Part shown: piece after piece, positions 46,398 through 54,287 of the stretch
How positions within the stretch are numbered: position 1 is the stretch's first letter
How the letters are laid out: each line of letters opens with the position of its first letter
NCBI GenBank assembly: GCA_003281645.1
Contig: QCBJ01000002.1
Coordinates: forward strand, 62,001 to 126,000
Reading direction: 5' to 3'
Source of the DNA: Prochlorococcus sp. AG-347-G20
GTDB lineage: Bacteria; Cyanobacteriota; Cyanobacteriia; PCC-6307; Cyanobiaceae
DNA length: 64,000 nucleotides
Notes under the pieces: model-generated
What the model was told of the DNA's origin: nothing
The model's database searches: none
The model's input: the letters and a program-made list of their open reading frames with translations, nothing else
Made by a program: the position numbers and the translations under genes

Positions 46398-46664
46398 TTA
46401 AGCAGCATCATATTCTTCATCTTCAAGTTCTCTCATAAATCTTTTATCTAATAAGTAATCGTCTAAAAGCTCTGCTGCCATAAGCATCTCAGGAGCAGGT
46501 TCTTGTAAATTTTTATCTAATAAGTAATTATCTACAAGGTCTAGATTGTTATTTTCTTTAATTTCTTTATCGCTGTCTAATAGCTCTCTTATGTAGGTAT
46601 ATACAAGCTTTTTATCGTACCCACTTTCTCTAATTTCTTTCATCATTTCGATTGGAATTTTCAT
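46398..46664 (-). CDS. hypothetical with internal duplication
   Basis: LVDNYLLDKNLQEP / LLDDYLLDKRFMRE. Confidence 0.5.
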   Translation of the reverse strand: MKIPIEMMKEIRESGYDKKLVYTYIRELLDSDKEIKENNNLDLVDNYLLDKNLQEPAPEMLMAAELLDDYLLDKRFMRELEDEEYDAA

Positions 46665-46772
46665 AATCGTTAACCCCTATGTGAAAGCCTATATACGCAT
46701 ACTTACGAAGATATAAAAAAAATGCAAGAAAGAGGAAGGATGTAAGAAGACTTCTATATTTAAATCTTATTT

Positions 46773-46892
46773 TTAATAATTAATTAATTTTCTCTTTCCA
46801 TCTCTATTTTCTACTTTATTTATTCTTAACCAAATAAACAAAGCCCATATAAGTGCAAAGACAATTGGTAAGAAAATGATTGCAAGTTTCAT
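46773..46892 (-). CDS. 39-aa single-TM protein
   Basis: MKLAIIFLPIVFALIWALFIWLRINKVENRDGKRKLINY. Confidence 0.5.
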   Translation of the reverse strand: MKLAIIFLPIVFALIWALFIWLRINKVENRDGKRKLINY

Positions 46893-47104
46893 CATTTTTT
46901 TAATCCTGTTATTTGCAAAAATAATAACTTTTAAATCAATAAGAAAATATAAGTACTTTATCTAAAAAAGTAGGGTCGAGGTTAGATCGACTTTCAATCA
47001 CAAATTATCCTAAATCTTTACCTCAGAAAATGTCTTTATATTTATTAGTTTTGCTAGAATTTTGCTAGAATAGAATTTAAGAAAATTTGAAAAACCTAGT
47101 CATA

Positions 47105-47149
47105 TCAAGCTGGCACATAGTTCATTAGCCAAAACTTTTCTTCAGTCAT
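47105..47149 (-). pseudogene. truncated EVE-gene 5' end (repeat copy C)
   Basis: MTEEKFWLMNYVPA*; TTCATTAGCCAAAACTTTTCTTCAGTCATATCAA shared with copy B. Confidence 0.7.
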
Positions 47150-47265
47150 ATCAAGGGATTTGGGCGATTTTTTGGGCTTCCATGAGTTGTTACCCAAACT
47201 TTTTTGTTATAAATTTATTATCCACTATTTTTCCTATTAAAAAAGTGGAAGCAAAATTAGTTTTT

Positions 47266-48087
47266 TTAGTCTGAATAATAATATCCTCCTCCAGGAGTTG
47301 TAAGACCTCCTCCCCCTAAAGTACTTGGTTTGAAATTCTGATTATATTCAAGTTGTTGCTGGTTGAATTTGTTTTGTTGGATTTGCATTTGCATACTATT
47401 CATTTTTTGTTGCTGCATAATATTTGATCCAGCTCCCATTAAGGATCTAGCAAATCCATTGTCTGCACCTCCTCCTAGGTTAGAAGAGCTGCCTGTCATC
47501 ACTGTTCCTGGTGAATTAGCCAACCTAATTGCAGTATTACTCCATATTTGAATATCTCTATAAAATCTTTTGTGTTTTTTAATCCCACCTCCAAGTAGAC
47601 CTGGTCTAAAAGCAATAAGTGCCTTTCGATCGTTGAGATTAACGTCTTTATAGGTCAACAAATAATCATAATCCCATTGCCCTGGAAAGCATCCTCCCCC
47701 CATTCTGCAACTCCTTAAAGTTGTAAACTCAGAAACTTGGCTTGGTTTTATTCCTTGACCTTCATTGATAGTTAGTAATCCATTCTTAAAACTAACCAAG
47801 CATTTTTTTGTGGGTAATCCACAAAAAGCTTTATAGATTTCATCGCTTAATGTTCCAGAAGGAACTACCAATGGCAAGCTTGGTTGATTATTAGGACCAC
47901 CTAAATCAGCTCCACCTAAATCATTATTAGATGACTTTATAAAAGTATTAACCTTATCTCTTTTAGCTTTGCATTTTGGTTTGTTCTTCCAGACAGCTGA
48001 GTTACAATTTACTTCTACTGCGTTGATAGATGTTGGCAGTGCAATAGTAGCTAATAGCAGGAGTAGAAACTTTCTCAAAAAATGCAT
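47266..48087 (-). CDS. secreted Gly/Gln-rich protein with Cys-containing core
   Basis: signal peptide MHFLRKFLLLLLATIALPTSINA; FCGLPTKKC, CRMGGGCFPGQWDY; Q-rich and GGG C-terminal tail. Confidence 0.75.
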   Translation of the reverse strand: MHFLRKFLLLLLATIALPTSINAVEVNCNSAVWKNKPKCKAKRDKVNTFIKSSNNDLGGADLGGPNNQPSLPLVVPSGTLSDEIYKAFCGLPTKKCLVSFKNGLLTINEGQGIKPSQVSEFTTLRSCRMGGGCFPGQWDYDYLLTYKDVNLNDRKALIAFRPGLLGGGIKKHKRFYRDIQIWSNTAIRLANSPGTVMTGSSSNLGGGADNGFARSLMGAGSNIMQQQKMNSMQMQIQQNKFNQQQLEYNQNFKPSTLGGGGLTTPGGGYYYSD

Positions 48088-48236
48088 AGTTAATTAAAGA
48101 GAATAATAGTAATTATCGATAGTGAGAGCAATATTTTATTAACTTCTTTTAATCCTAAATATGTATGTTTTTAAGAGTAAAAAGTTTGGGTAAAGTTTGG
48201 GTAAAAAATTATGATTCCTTGAGATCCCATTAATAG

Positions 48237-48281
48237 CTAGACGGATGTACTTTTCATTAGCCAGGAGTTAGGTTCAGTCAT
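48237..48281 (-). pseudogene. truncated EVE-gene 5' end (repeat copy D)
   Basis: MTEPNSWLMKSTSV* vs EVE (E)PSYWLMKSEP. Confidence 0.65.
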
Positions 48282-48485
48282 AGTTTATATTTTGAGAGAA
48301 ATAGTGCTGCTAGTATGGTGCTGGTATGGCATTTTGCTAACTTTTTTCGAAAGTTAGCTTAATCCAAAGCTTTTTATTGAGTTTATCGAAGATAGTTGGT
48401 TGAAGAAAGTTTTAGAACAAAGTACATAGACGAATTGTTAATTGTTTTTTAGCCATTAAAATACAAATTAAATATTTTTTCTCAG

Positions 48486-48704
48486 ATGTCTTATAATTGC
48501 GAATTAAGGTGGCAACCAACTAAAGACCAGCTAGATAACATGATCTTGCCTGCCTACACAGATATGGCAAAACAAAGTGTTGCTTATGTTAATCAATTTG
48601 GATGCCCTCCTGAATATGTTGCAGATATGTTGAGAGATATCGCAGATGCACTAATTACTATTCATCCAGAATCTGAATCTGAGGGCGGTTGCTCTTGTTG
48701 TTAA
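48486..48704 (+). CDS. small hypothetical, GCP-family with Cys-rich CSCC tail
   Basis: WQPTKDQLDNMILPAYTDMAKQSVAYVNQFGCPPEYVADMLRDIADALITIHPESESEGGCSCC. Confidence 0.7.
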   Translation: MSYNCELRWQPTKDQLDNMILPAYTDMAKQSVAYVNQFGCPPEYVADMLRDIADALITIHPESESEGGCSCC

Positions 48705-48824
48705 TAAAAAAAATTATATCTTTATCAAATTGAATTTTATATCTCTCTCTTTTAAAGTATTCTTAGCCTTGGTCTATTGATGTTCTCATTGGTAGGTTTG
48801 ATGTGCTGATCCAGGTAAAAAACT

Positions 48825-48959
48825 ATGACTAAAAAAGAAGGAAAAGAATTAGCTACTGTGAAGGTTTATCTGAATACCGGAATCATTGCAGGATTAATTG
48901 GTGTGGGATTTATCGCTTCAACTTTAGTTTTTGGAGTATTACTTCTAGTTTTAAAATAA
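48825..48959 (+). CDS. 44-aa TM protein (3' overlap with minus ORF)
   Basis: MTKKEGKELATVKVYLNTGIIAGLIGVGFIASTLVFGVLLLVLK. Confidence 0.45.
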   Translation: MTKKEGKELATVKVYLNTGIIAGLIGVGFIASTLVFGVLLLVLK

Positions 48960-49291
48960 TTGTTTAAAAAAGATTTAAATTCTTTTTCATTAGATTTCGA
49001 GAAATCATATGAACAGATTGATTTAACATCAGATTTGAAAATTTCTAAAAATTTATTCTCATCTTTTATGTAATTATCAGGAATAGATGAGAAGAAATAT
49101 TCGTATTTTAAGGTTGATTCTTTATCAAGACCTTTAAATAGATTTTTTGCTAAAGAATCACAATATTTTTTGGCTAAATGATTATTGGCTATTTTTTTCT
49201 CAGGATATATTTCTCCAAATATAGGCAGAGCATTTATAAAATTTATATTGATGATAAATCCAATTAAAAATGAAATTAGAACAAATTTCAC
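48866..49291 (-). CDS. secreted hypothetical protein
   Basis: signal-peptide-like N-terminus; GTG start overlapping upstream gene. Confidence 0.55.
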   Translation of the reverse strand: MKFVLISFLIGFIININFINALPIFGEIYPEKKIANNHLAKKYCDSLAKNLFKGLDKESTLKYEYFFSSIPDNYIKDENKFLEIFKSDVKSICSYDFSKSNEKEFKSFLNNYFKTRSNTPKTKVEAINPTPINPAMIPVFR

Positions 49292-49443
49292 TGATCTTCT
49301 TTTGGATTTAGGAAAGGTCTTATTTTATTTTTTAGTTCAATAAGTGGCTTTTCAATAAAATCAGGTTTTTTTAAGACTGCAAGAAAAATCCATCCTGCGC
49401 TAATAGCAAGAACCATCCCTAGGTAGGCAAAACCATAAATCAT
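49288..49443 (-). CDS. 51-aa single-TM protein
   Basis: MIYGFAYLGMVLAISAGWIFLAVLKKPDFIEKPLIELKNKIRPFLNPKEDQ. Confidence 0.55.
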   Translation of the reverse strand: MIYGFAYLGMVLAISAGWIFLAVLKKPDFIEKPLIELKNKIRPFLNPKEDQ

Positions 49444-49468
49444 AAGTACTTTTTAAATTTTCTTTTTA

Positions 49469-49642
49469 TTATGCTTGTTTTTTGACTCCTACAGCGGGTT
49501 CGATGTTTTCGTCTTCTTCAACCTTTTTCTTTTCTATATCTTTAATTATTAATTTATTTTCGGTTCTTCCAAAATCATCTTTACCTGCAATAAAGAAAAT
49601 AATTGCACTAATAAAAAAAAGTGCAAAAAGCAAAACTTCCAT
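49469..49642 (-). CDS. 57-aa single-TM protein with acidic/basic tail
   Basis: MEVLLFALFFISAIIFFIAGKDDFGRTENKLIIKDIEKKKVEEDENIEPAVGVKKQA. Confidence 0.55.
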   Translation of the reverse strand: MEVLLFALFFISAIIFFIAGKDDFGRTENKLIIKDIEKKKVEEDENIEPAVGVKKQA

Positions 49643-49993
49643 TTGCTAATACCATTTAATTAAATCTAAATTAGTCTAGAGGTTTAATTTTAATCAACAT
49701 CAAATAATACAAACTAGAGTAAATTTCGTTTAATCAAATTTAAAATATAAAATTCTTTAATATCAATCAATTTAAATAGATTAAAACCTAAAAGTGTTAT
49801 TTATTTTACTAAGGAAAACATTTTAAAAGTATTATTTTAGTGATTATTAATCTTAATATTCATTATTAAAATTACAATCTAAGTGTTTAATCTTTATATT
49901 TAAGAATGCTTTTTTCTTCCTTATTTTATAAATTTTGCACTTGAACAAATCTTTAAAAATATTTATGGTTATTTTGTAATTTATTAATAGAAC

Positions 49994-50209
49994 ATGCTGG
50001 GAACTATCAAAGATCCAACTTTATTTCTACTTTTGAGTAGTGTTGGAATGTTATTATTTGGCTCAATCGGATATGGGATTTATACAACAGTTGGACCATC
50101 ATCTTATAAGTTAAGAGACACAATTAAAGAACATGCAAGAATGCATGAATTAGGTATTGCTCATGGTCACAATCATCACAACCATAATGAAGCAGAACAT
50201 ATTCACTGA
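49994..50209 (+). CDS. PsbN-like protein with histidine-rich C-terminal tail
   Basis: GYGIYTTVGPSSYKLRDTIKEHARMHELGIAHGHNHHNHNEAEHIH; GY-IYT--GP-S--LRD---EH pattern of PsbN. Confidence 0.65.
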   Translation: MLGTIKDPTLFLLLSSVGMLLFGSIGYGIYTTVGPSSYKLRDTIKEHARMHELGIAHGHNHHNHNEAEHIH

Positions 50210-50218
50210 GAAATATAA

Positions 50219-50356
50219 ATGTATTCATATTTTTTAAATTCAGAATTAACAACTGAATTCTTCTTTACTGCAATCTTTTCTGGAGCATTGTTATCATTCT
50301 TTGTTTTTCTATTATTTTGGTTGACTAATCAAAATGCAATTTTTAAAAAGCAATAA
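50219..50356 (+). CDS. 45-aa single-TM protein
   Basis: MYSYFLNSELTTEFFFTAIFSGALLSFFVFLLFWLTNQNAIFKKQ. Confidence 0.5.
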   Translation: MYSYFLNSELTTEFFFTAIFSGALLSFFVFLLFWLTNQNAIFKKQ

Positions 50357-50516
50357 ACTTACTTTTGAAAATTCGAAAAACGTCGAAATGAAGTTTTAAG
50401 AAACTATAAATTGCTACATTTTTACTACATTTATGTATAGGATGAATCATTTGATACACCCATCGCTCGGTAGATGTTTACATTTAGTAATATTTTAATA
50501 CTAATACTTAATCTTA

Positions 50517-50633
50517 ATGGACTCAAATAAAGATATTCTCAACAGAGCCATAGGGAGACCAGCAATGATGGCTTTCATGATCTTAGTGGGAACATATTTA
50601 ACAACCGGTCAACTTATCCCTGGTGTTTATTAA
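50517..50633 (+). CDS. hli: high-light-inducible protein (38 aa)
   Basis: MDSNKDILNRAIGRPAMMAFMILVGTYLTTGQLIPGVY; RPAMMAF chlorophyll-binding-type helix. Confidence 0.85.
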   Translation: MDSNKDILNRAIGRPAMMAFMILVGTYLTTGQLIPGVY

Positions 50634-50776
50634 TGGAAAATAAAAATCAATCAAGAAATATTGATCCTCAAAAAATAAGAGCTGAGAATTTAAATGGAAA
50701 ATTTGCTCTTGTTGGTCTAATTGCTCTTGTTGGAGCATACATAACAACTGGTCAAATTGTACCCGGAATCATTTAA
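50633..50776 (+). CDS. hli: high-light-inducible protein (47 aa), TAATG overlap with previous hli
   Basis: MENKNQSRNIDPQKIRAENLNGKFALVGLIALVGAYITTGQIVPGII; E-LNGKFA helix. Confidence 0.88.
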   Translation: MENKNQSRNIDPQKIRAENLNGKFALVGLIALVGAYITTGQIVPGII

Positions 50777-50802
50777 TTTTTTTTCAACGAATGTTTTCTT
50801 TG

Positions 50803-50835
50803 AGCCAGCTAGTGGTGATACAGGCTGGCTTTTTT
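50803..50835 (+). terminator. intrinsic terminator of hli pair
   Basis: AGCCAGC-tagtggtgatacag-GCTGGCT-TTTTT. Confidence 0.8.
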
Positions 50836-50932
50836 GCAGAAGAAATTTATATGGTTTAGTGATAAGTTTTACATTAAAAGTTCGAATGAAATTTTTTGTA
50901 AAAAATAAATTCTTTACTTCTTTTTATAGAGC

Positions 50933-51115
50933 TTATTGTTGCTGTTGATCTTGTATCTTCTTTAGTTTTTCGTATTCAACGTGCAGAACACCTAGACGCC
51001 AAGCATCTTTCAATCCTTTTACACCTCCCATTAATAGCTTTGCATCAGCAGGTGAATGTGACTTCATGTTCAAGAAATCTTTTTGCCAAGATTTATCATT
51101 CCATTTATTAGTCAT
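50933..51115 (-). CDS. small hypothetical, WQK-FL family (paralog of 40439..40639)
   Basis: NDKSWQKDFLNMKSHSPADAKLLMGGVKGLKDAWRLGVLHVEYEKLKKI. Confidence 0.65.
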   Translation of the reverse strand: MTNKWNDKSWQKDFLNMKSHSPADAKLLMGGVKGLKDAWRLGVLHVEYEKLKKIQDQQQQ

Positions 51116-51128
51116 TCAATTTATTCCT

Positions 51129-51212
51129 TTAGTAATGCCAAAATAACCAAAATAATCCACAGCCATAAATAATCCCCGTGGTTACTATTAATGGCAATAG
51201 TATTTTTTTCAT
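51129..51212 (-). CDS. 27-aa hydrophobic peptide
   Basis: MKKILLPLIVTTGIIYGCGLFWLFWHY. Confidence 0.35.
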   Translation of the reverse strand: MKKILLPLIVTTGIIYGCGLFWLFWHY

Positions 51213-51367
51213 TTAATTAAAAATCTACCCATATCATTCATGAAAAACCAAATTGCGATTGAAAGATTTAATACTACTGTGATAGAAATGGAAATTATTA
51301 AAAACTTTTTACCAACTCCTGATTGATTTGCATCTTTCCCAGCAACTGAAATCGACTCAAGTTTCAT
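51209..51367 (-). CDS. 52-aa single-TM protein
   Basis: MKLESISVAGKDANQSGVGKKFLIISISITVVLNLSIAIWFFMNDMGRFLIK; 4-nt overlap with 51129..51212. Confidence 0.5.
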   Translation of the reverse strand: MKLESISVAGKDANQSGVGKKFLIISISITVVLNLSIAIWFFMNDMGRFLIK

Positions 51368-51498
51368 ATCAAAAAGGTTCTAACTACAGATTATTCTAGA
51401 TCGACTGTCAATTGATTATTTCTACTAATATCAACTTAATATAAGTAATTATCAAATTAAATTTATGCTTAAATGTTTTAGTTCTCATTAACTTACAA

Positions 51499-51717
51499 AT
51501 GTATTATTCAGAAACTAAAGTGATAATGGGAGGTCTAGCTCATGTTCCAATATTAATCTTCATAGTAAATTTTGTTAAAGGTAAATTTGAATCTATAGCA
51601 GCAAAAGTAGTCGATGTTAAAACGGAAGAGCCAAAGTTAAAAGTAGTTGAAGTTGAGAAAGAGGAACTAAAAGCGGAAGAGTTAAACGACAGTGAAGTTA
51701 AAGAAGAAGCAGAATAA
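51499..51717 (+). CDS. small protein with one hydrophobic segment and highly charged tail
   Basis: VPILIFIVNFVKGKFESIAAKVVDVKTEEPKLKVVEVEKEELKAEELNDSEVKEEAE. Confidence 0.55.
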   Translation: MYYSETKVIMGGLAHVPILIFIVNFVKGKFESIAAKVVDVKTEEPKLKVVEVEKEELKAEELNDSEVKEEAE

Positions 51718-51883
51718 CGGTAAGAAAAAGTAAAAAAAGAGGATTGTCTATTCTCTAATGTAGATTGTAGATCAACAATCAATTACTAGCTTTTTCTATG
51801 CAAGTAGTAAGCGTTTCATAAAAAAACAGCTAATGAAAATAGATTTTATTTAGGATGTAAAAACAAAATTTAGGGAGGATTAA

Positions 51884-52261
51884 ATGTCTATCATTACCGA
51901 CAATAAAGTTTTAGTACATATTTACAGCGGTTTAGAATCCAAAAATAAAATAACTTTAGGTTTATTGGTTGCTCTTACTGCAGAAAAAAACGATCATAAA
52001 GTAACACTTTTTCTAGCAGGAGACGGAGTACAAATATTAAATTGCAAAAAAGCTGGTGAAATAGTTGGTCAAGGTACTGGAGATTTATACGAACATCTTC
52101 AAAATTTAAAGAATTCAAAAATTAGCATATATGTCTCAGGAATGTCTGCTAAATCTAGGGGTTACGATGAGAAGCTTCTAGATGGATATACTGCAGAGTT
52201 TGTTATGCCAGATGTTCTAGTTGAAGAATCAATTAAAGCGGATAGCGTACTTTGCTATTAA
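51884..52261 (+). CDS. DsrE-family protein
   Basis: KVLVHIYSGLESKNKITLGLLVALTAEKNDHKVTLFLAGDGVQIL; ISIYVSGMSAKSRG. Confidence 0.8.
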   Translation: MSIITDNKVLVHIYSGLESKNKITLGLLVALTAEKNDHKVTLFLAGDGVQILNCKKAGEIVGQGTGDLYEHLQNLKNSKISIYVSGMSAKSRGYDEKLLDGYTAEFVMPDVLVEESIKADSVLCY

Positions 52262-52328
52262 AAAAGGAGCTAATTGCTCATTATTTAGTTTGACTGAAAA
52301 ACAAAAATAATTGATTCAAGGTTCAAAT

Positions 52329-52757
52329 TTATCCCTCAGCGGGAATTAAAATTGGAACATCTTTTGCTCCTATTGCTGCAAACCAAACTATTGCATTGTC
52401 AGTTTTTGCATTACCCATTGTATGTTTTGGTGTCTTTGGACCAACTATAAAAGTATCACCTGCTGTATAGATAAGATCCTCCATCCCTTGTCTTTTGACA
52501 ACTATCGTACCTTGTTCAACATTGCCTAATAATGGAATTGGATGAGAGTGGAGCGGAACTATCCCTCCTTCAGCCAACTCGACTCTTTGTAATCTTATTT
52601 CTGCTTTTCCTTTTGGGTATTTAAGAGCATCTCCATCCATAGTCTCAGAACCTACAAAGACTTCTTGTACATCAACGGGAGATTCTGCAGCTATAGAAAT
52701 ATTAGGGTTGATAAGCATTAATGCAAAAACAAATGCTATTAATAAATTTTTCATCAT
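52329..52757 (-). CDS. secreted cupin-domain protein
   Basis: signal peptide; GGIVPLHSHPIPLLGNVEQGTIVV...AGDTFIVGPKTPKHTMGN. Confidence 0.85.
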   Translation of the reverse strand: MMKNLLIAFVFALMLINPNISIAAESPVDVQEVFVGSETMDGDALKYPKGKAEIRLQRVELAEGGIVPLHSHPIPLLGNVEQGTIVVKRQGMEDLIYTAGDTFIVGPKTPKHTMGNAKTDNAIVWFAAIGAKDVPILIPAEG

Positions 52758-52941
52758 GAATTTGAATTTCTAGAAAATTATTTAGACTTATACTATTTAT
52801 TTTTTTCATTTTTGACAGTACTTGATTTGACTTTTCAAGTGATTAAATCTAAAACCATTTTTTAAAAGTTTTTTATAAAGGTATTGAATTTTTATAAATT
52901 ATTAGTGCAGACACTGATCAAAATCATTCTCATGAAATTTA

Positions 52942-53658
52942 TTAATTTAATTCTTTCATCAATAAATTCCAACCAATTGATGATGCATCCTTATGGAAGG
53001 ATTTTCTTTCCTCGCACATAAAACCGTGATCAGCTCCTTTAACTTCGACATAAATAAATCTCTCTTCTAAAGGATCTAGTTTTTTAAATCTTTTTTTAAT
53101 TTCTAATCTATCTTGTAAGGGAATTAAATAATCTGAAGAACCACAAATGAAATTTAATTTTCCAGAAACTTTTTCAAGCAAGTCTAAAGGAGCAAAATTA
53201 GTATCGGTTCTTGGTACTGTGACCCCAGCTCCATAAAAACAAAATGTACTTTCTATTCCTTTTAACGAAGAAGCTATAAGTGCTGCATGACCCCCAAAAC
53301 AAAATCCAATAATTGAGATTTTCTTTTTTGGATATTTTTCTTGAACCCAATTTATGGCTGCAGAAATATCTTTAATAATATTTTTGGAAGTGGTTAAATT
53401 TTTATGGTGCCTTCCTAATTTCAATTCTTTTTCGCTATATCCCAAATCTAATTTTGGAGCTGTTCTTCCGTAAAGAGGTAATGCTAATACAGGTACGTTT
53501 TGTGAGGCTAATTTTTCAGAAAAACTTCTTATCCAGTGATTTATCCCAAACACCTCTGGTAAAACTATAGATATATATTTACAGTCACTACCTGAATCTA
53601 ACCACCAAGATCTAAGAGGTAAATCACCACTATAAACTTTTGTCCATTGACCTTTCAT
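52942..53658 (-). CDS. dienelactone hydrolase family protein
   Basis: IGFCFGGHAALIAS nucleophile elbow; GADHGFMCEERKSF. Confidence 0.88.
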   Translation of the reverse strand: MKGQWTKVYSGDLPLRSWWLDSGSDCKYISIVLPEVFGINHWIRSFSEKLASQNVPVLALPLYGRTAPKLDLGYSEKELKLGRHHKNLTTSKNIIKDISAAINWVQEKYPKKKISIIGFCFGGHAALIASSLKGIESTFCFYGAGVTVPRTDTNFAPLDLLEKVSGKLNFICGSSDYLIPLQDRLEIKKRFKKLDPLEERFIYVEVKGADHGFMCEERKSFHKDASSIGWNLLMKELN

Positions 53659-53972
53659 TAGTGATTAAATAAAAAGTTTTTGTCAGAAAAAAAAGAGGGT
53701 TATGTTCCTCTTAGTTTAGATTGATTGTAAATGTAAAATTTCCTTATTCAATTTTATAAATTAAATCTTAAATTAAGTAGAGAAACTTATATTGGAGTTG
53801 TTTATGTATAAGTTATATAAATCAAATTAAGTAGTCTTTTTTACTAAATAAATGTACCTGTTGCTAAATACATATATTTGTCCTTGAAAAGCCTCTAAAA
53901 AATACTTTTTCTTGAAATAAAGATTGACAAGACATTCATAAAAAAAACTTTTATAAATCATTAACTTCTTTT

Positions 53973-54287
53973 ATGAATATGTTTCTAACCAACAAGACTC
54001 GTTTAAAAATTAAGGATATTGTAAAGAGGATTTCATTAGATGAACCTGTAGCATTGGAAGAAAGAATTTATGTAGAAAAGCTTGCAAAACATAATTCAAC
54101 TATATGGACATGGCTTAAGAAAGCCAATAGCTTGAGGAGATATGGCGAGCAAAAATCAGATGGAATAAATGGACTTATCCAGAATCTAGGCCTTGATGGT
54201 TTAGAAACTGAAAATCATTTTGATCCTAAAAATGATGATCTTGCTGATTGGTTTAGTGGATCTCCTGATTGGGTAAGAAGGAGCTAA
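53973..54287 (+). CDS. hypothetical protein
   Basis: 104-aa ORF, LADWFSGSPDWVRRS C-terminus. Confidence 0.6.
   Translation: MNMFLTNKTRLKIKDIVKRISLDEPVALEERIYVEKLAKHNSTIWTWLKKANSLRRYGEQKSDGINGLIQNLGLDGLETENHFDPKNDDLADWFSGSPDWVRRS

Noticed and set aside
47363-47551. 62-aa plus ORF
   Set aside because: Antisense to the Gln/Gly-rich secreted protein; artefact of CAA/TTG-rich sequence.
50757-50948. 63-aa plus ORF
   Set aside because: Begins inside the hli stop region and crosses the hli terminator; not convincing coding sequence.
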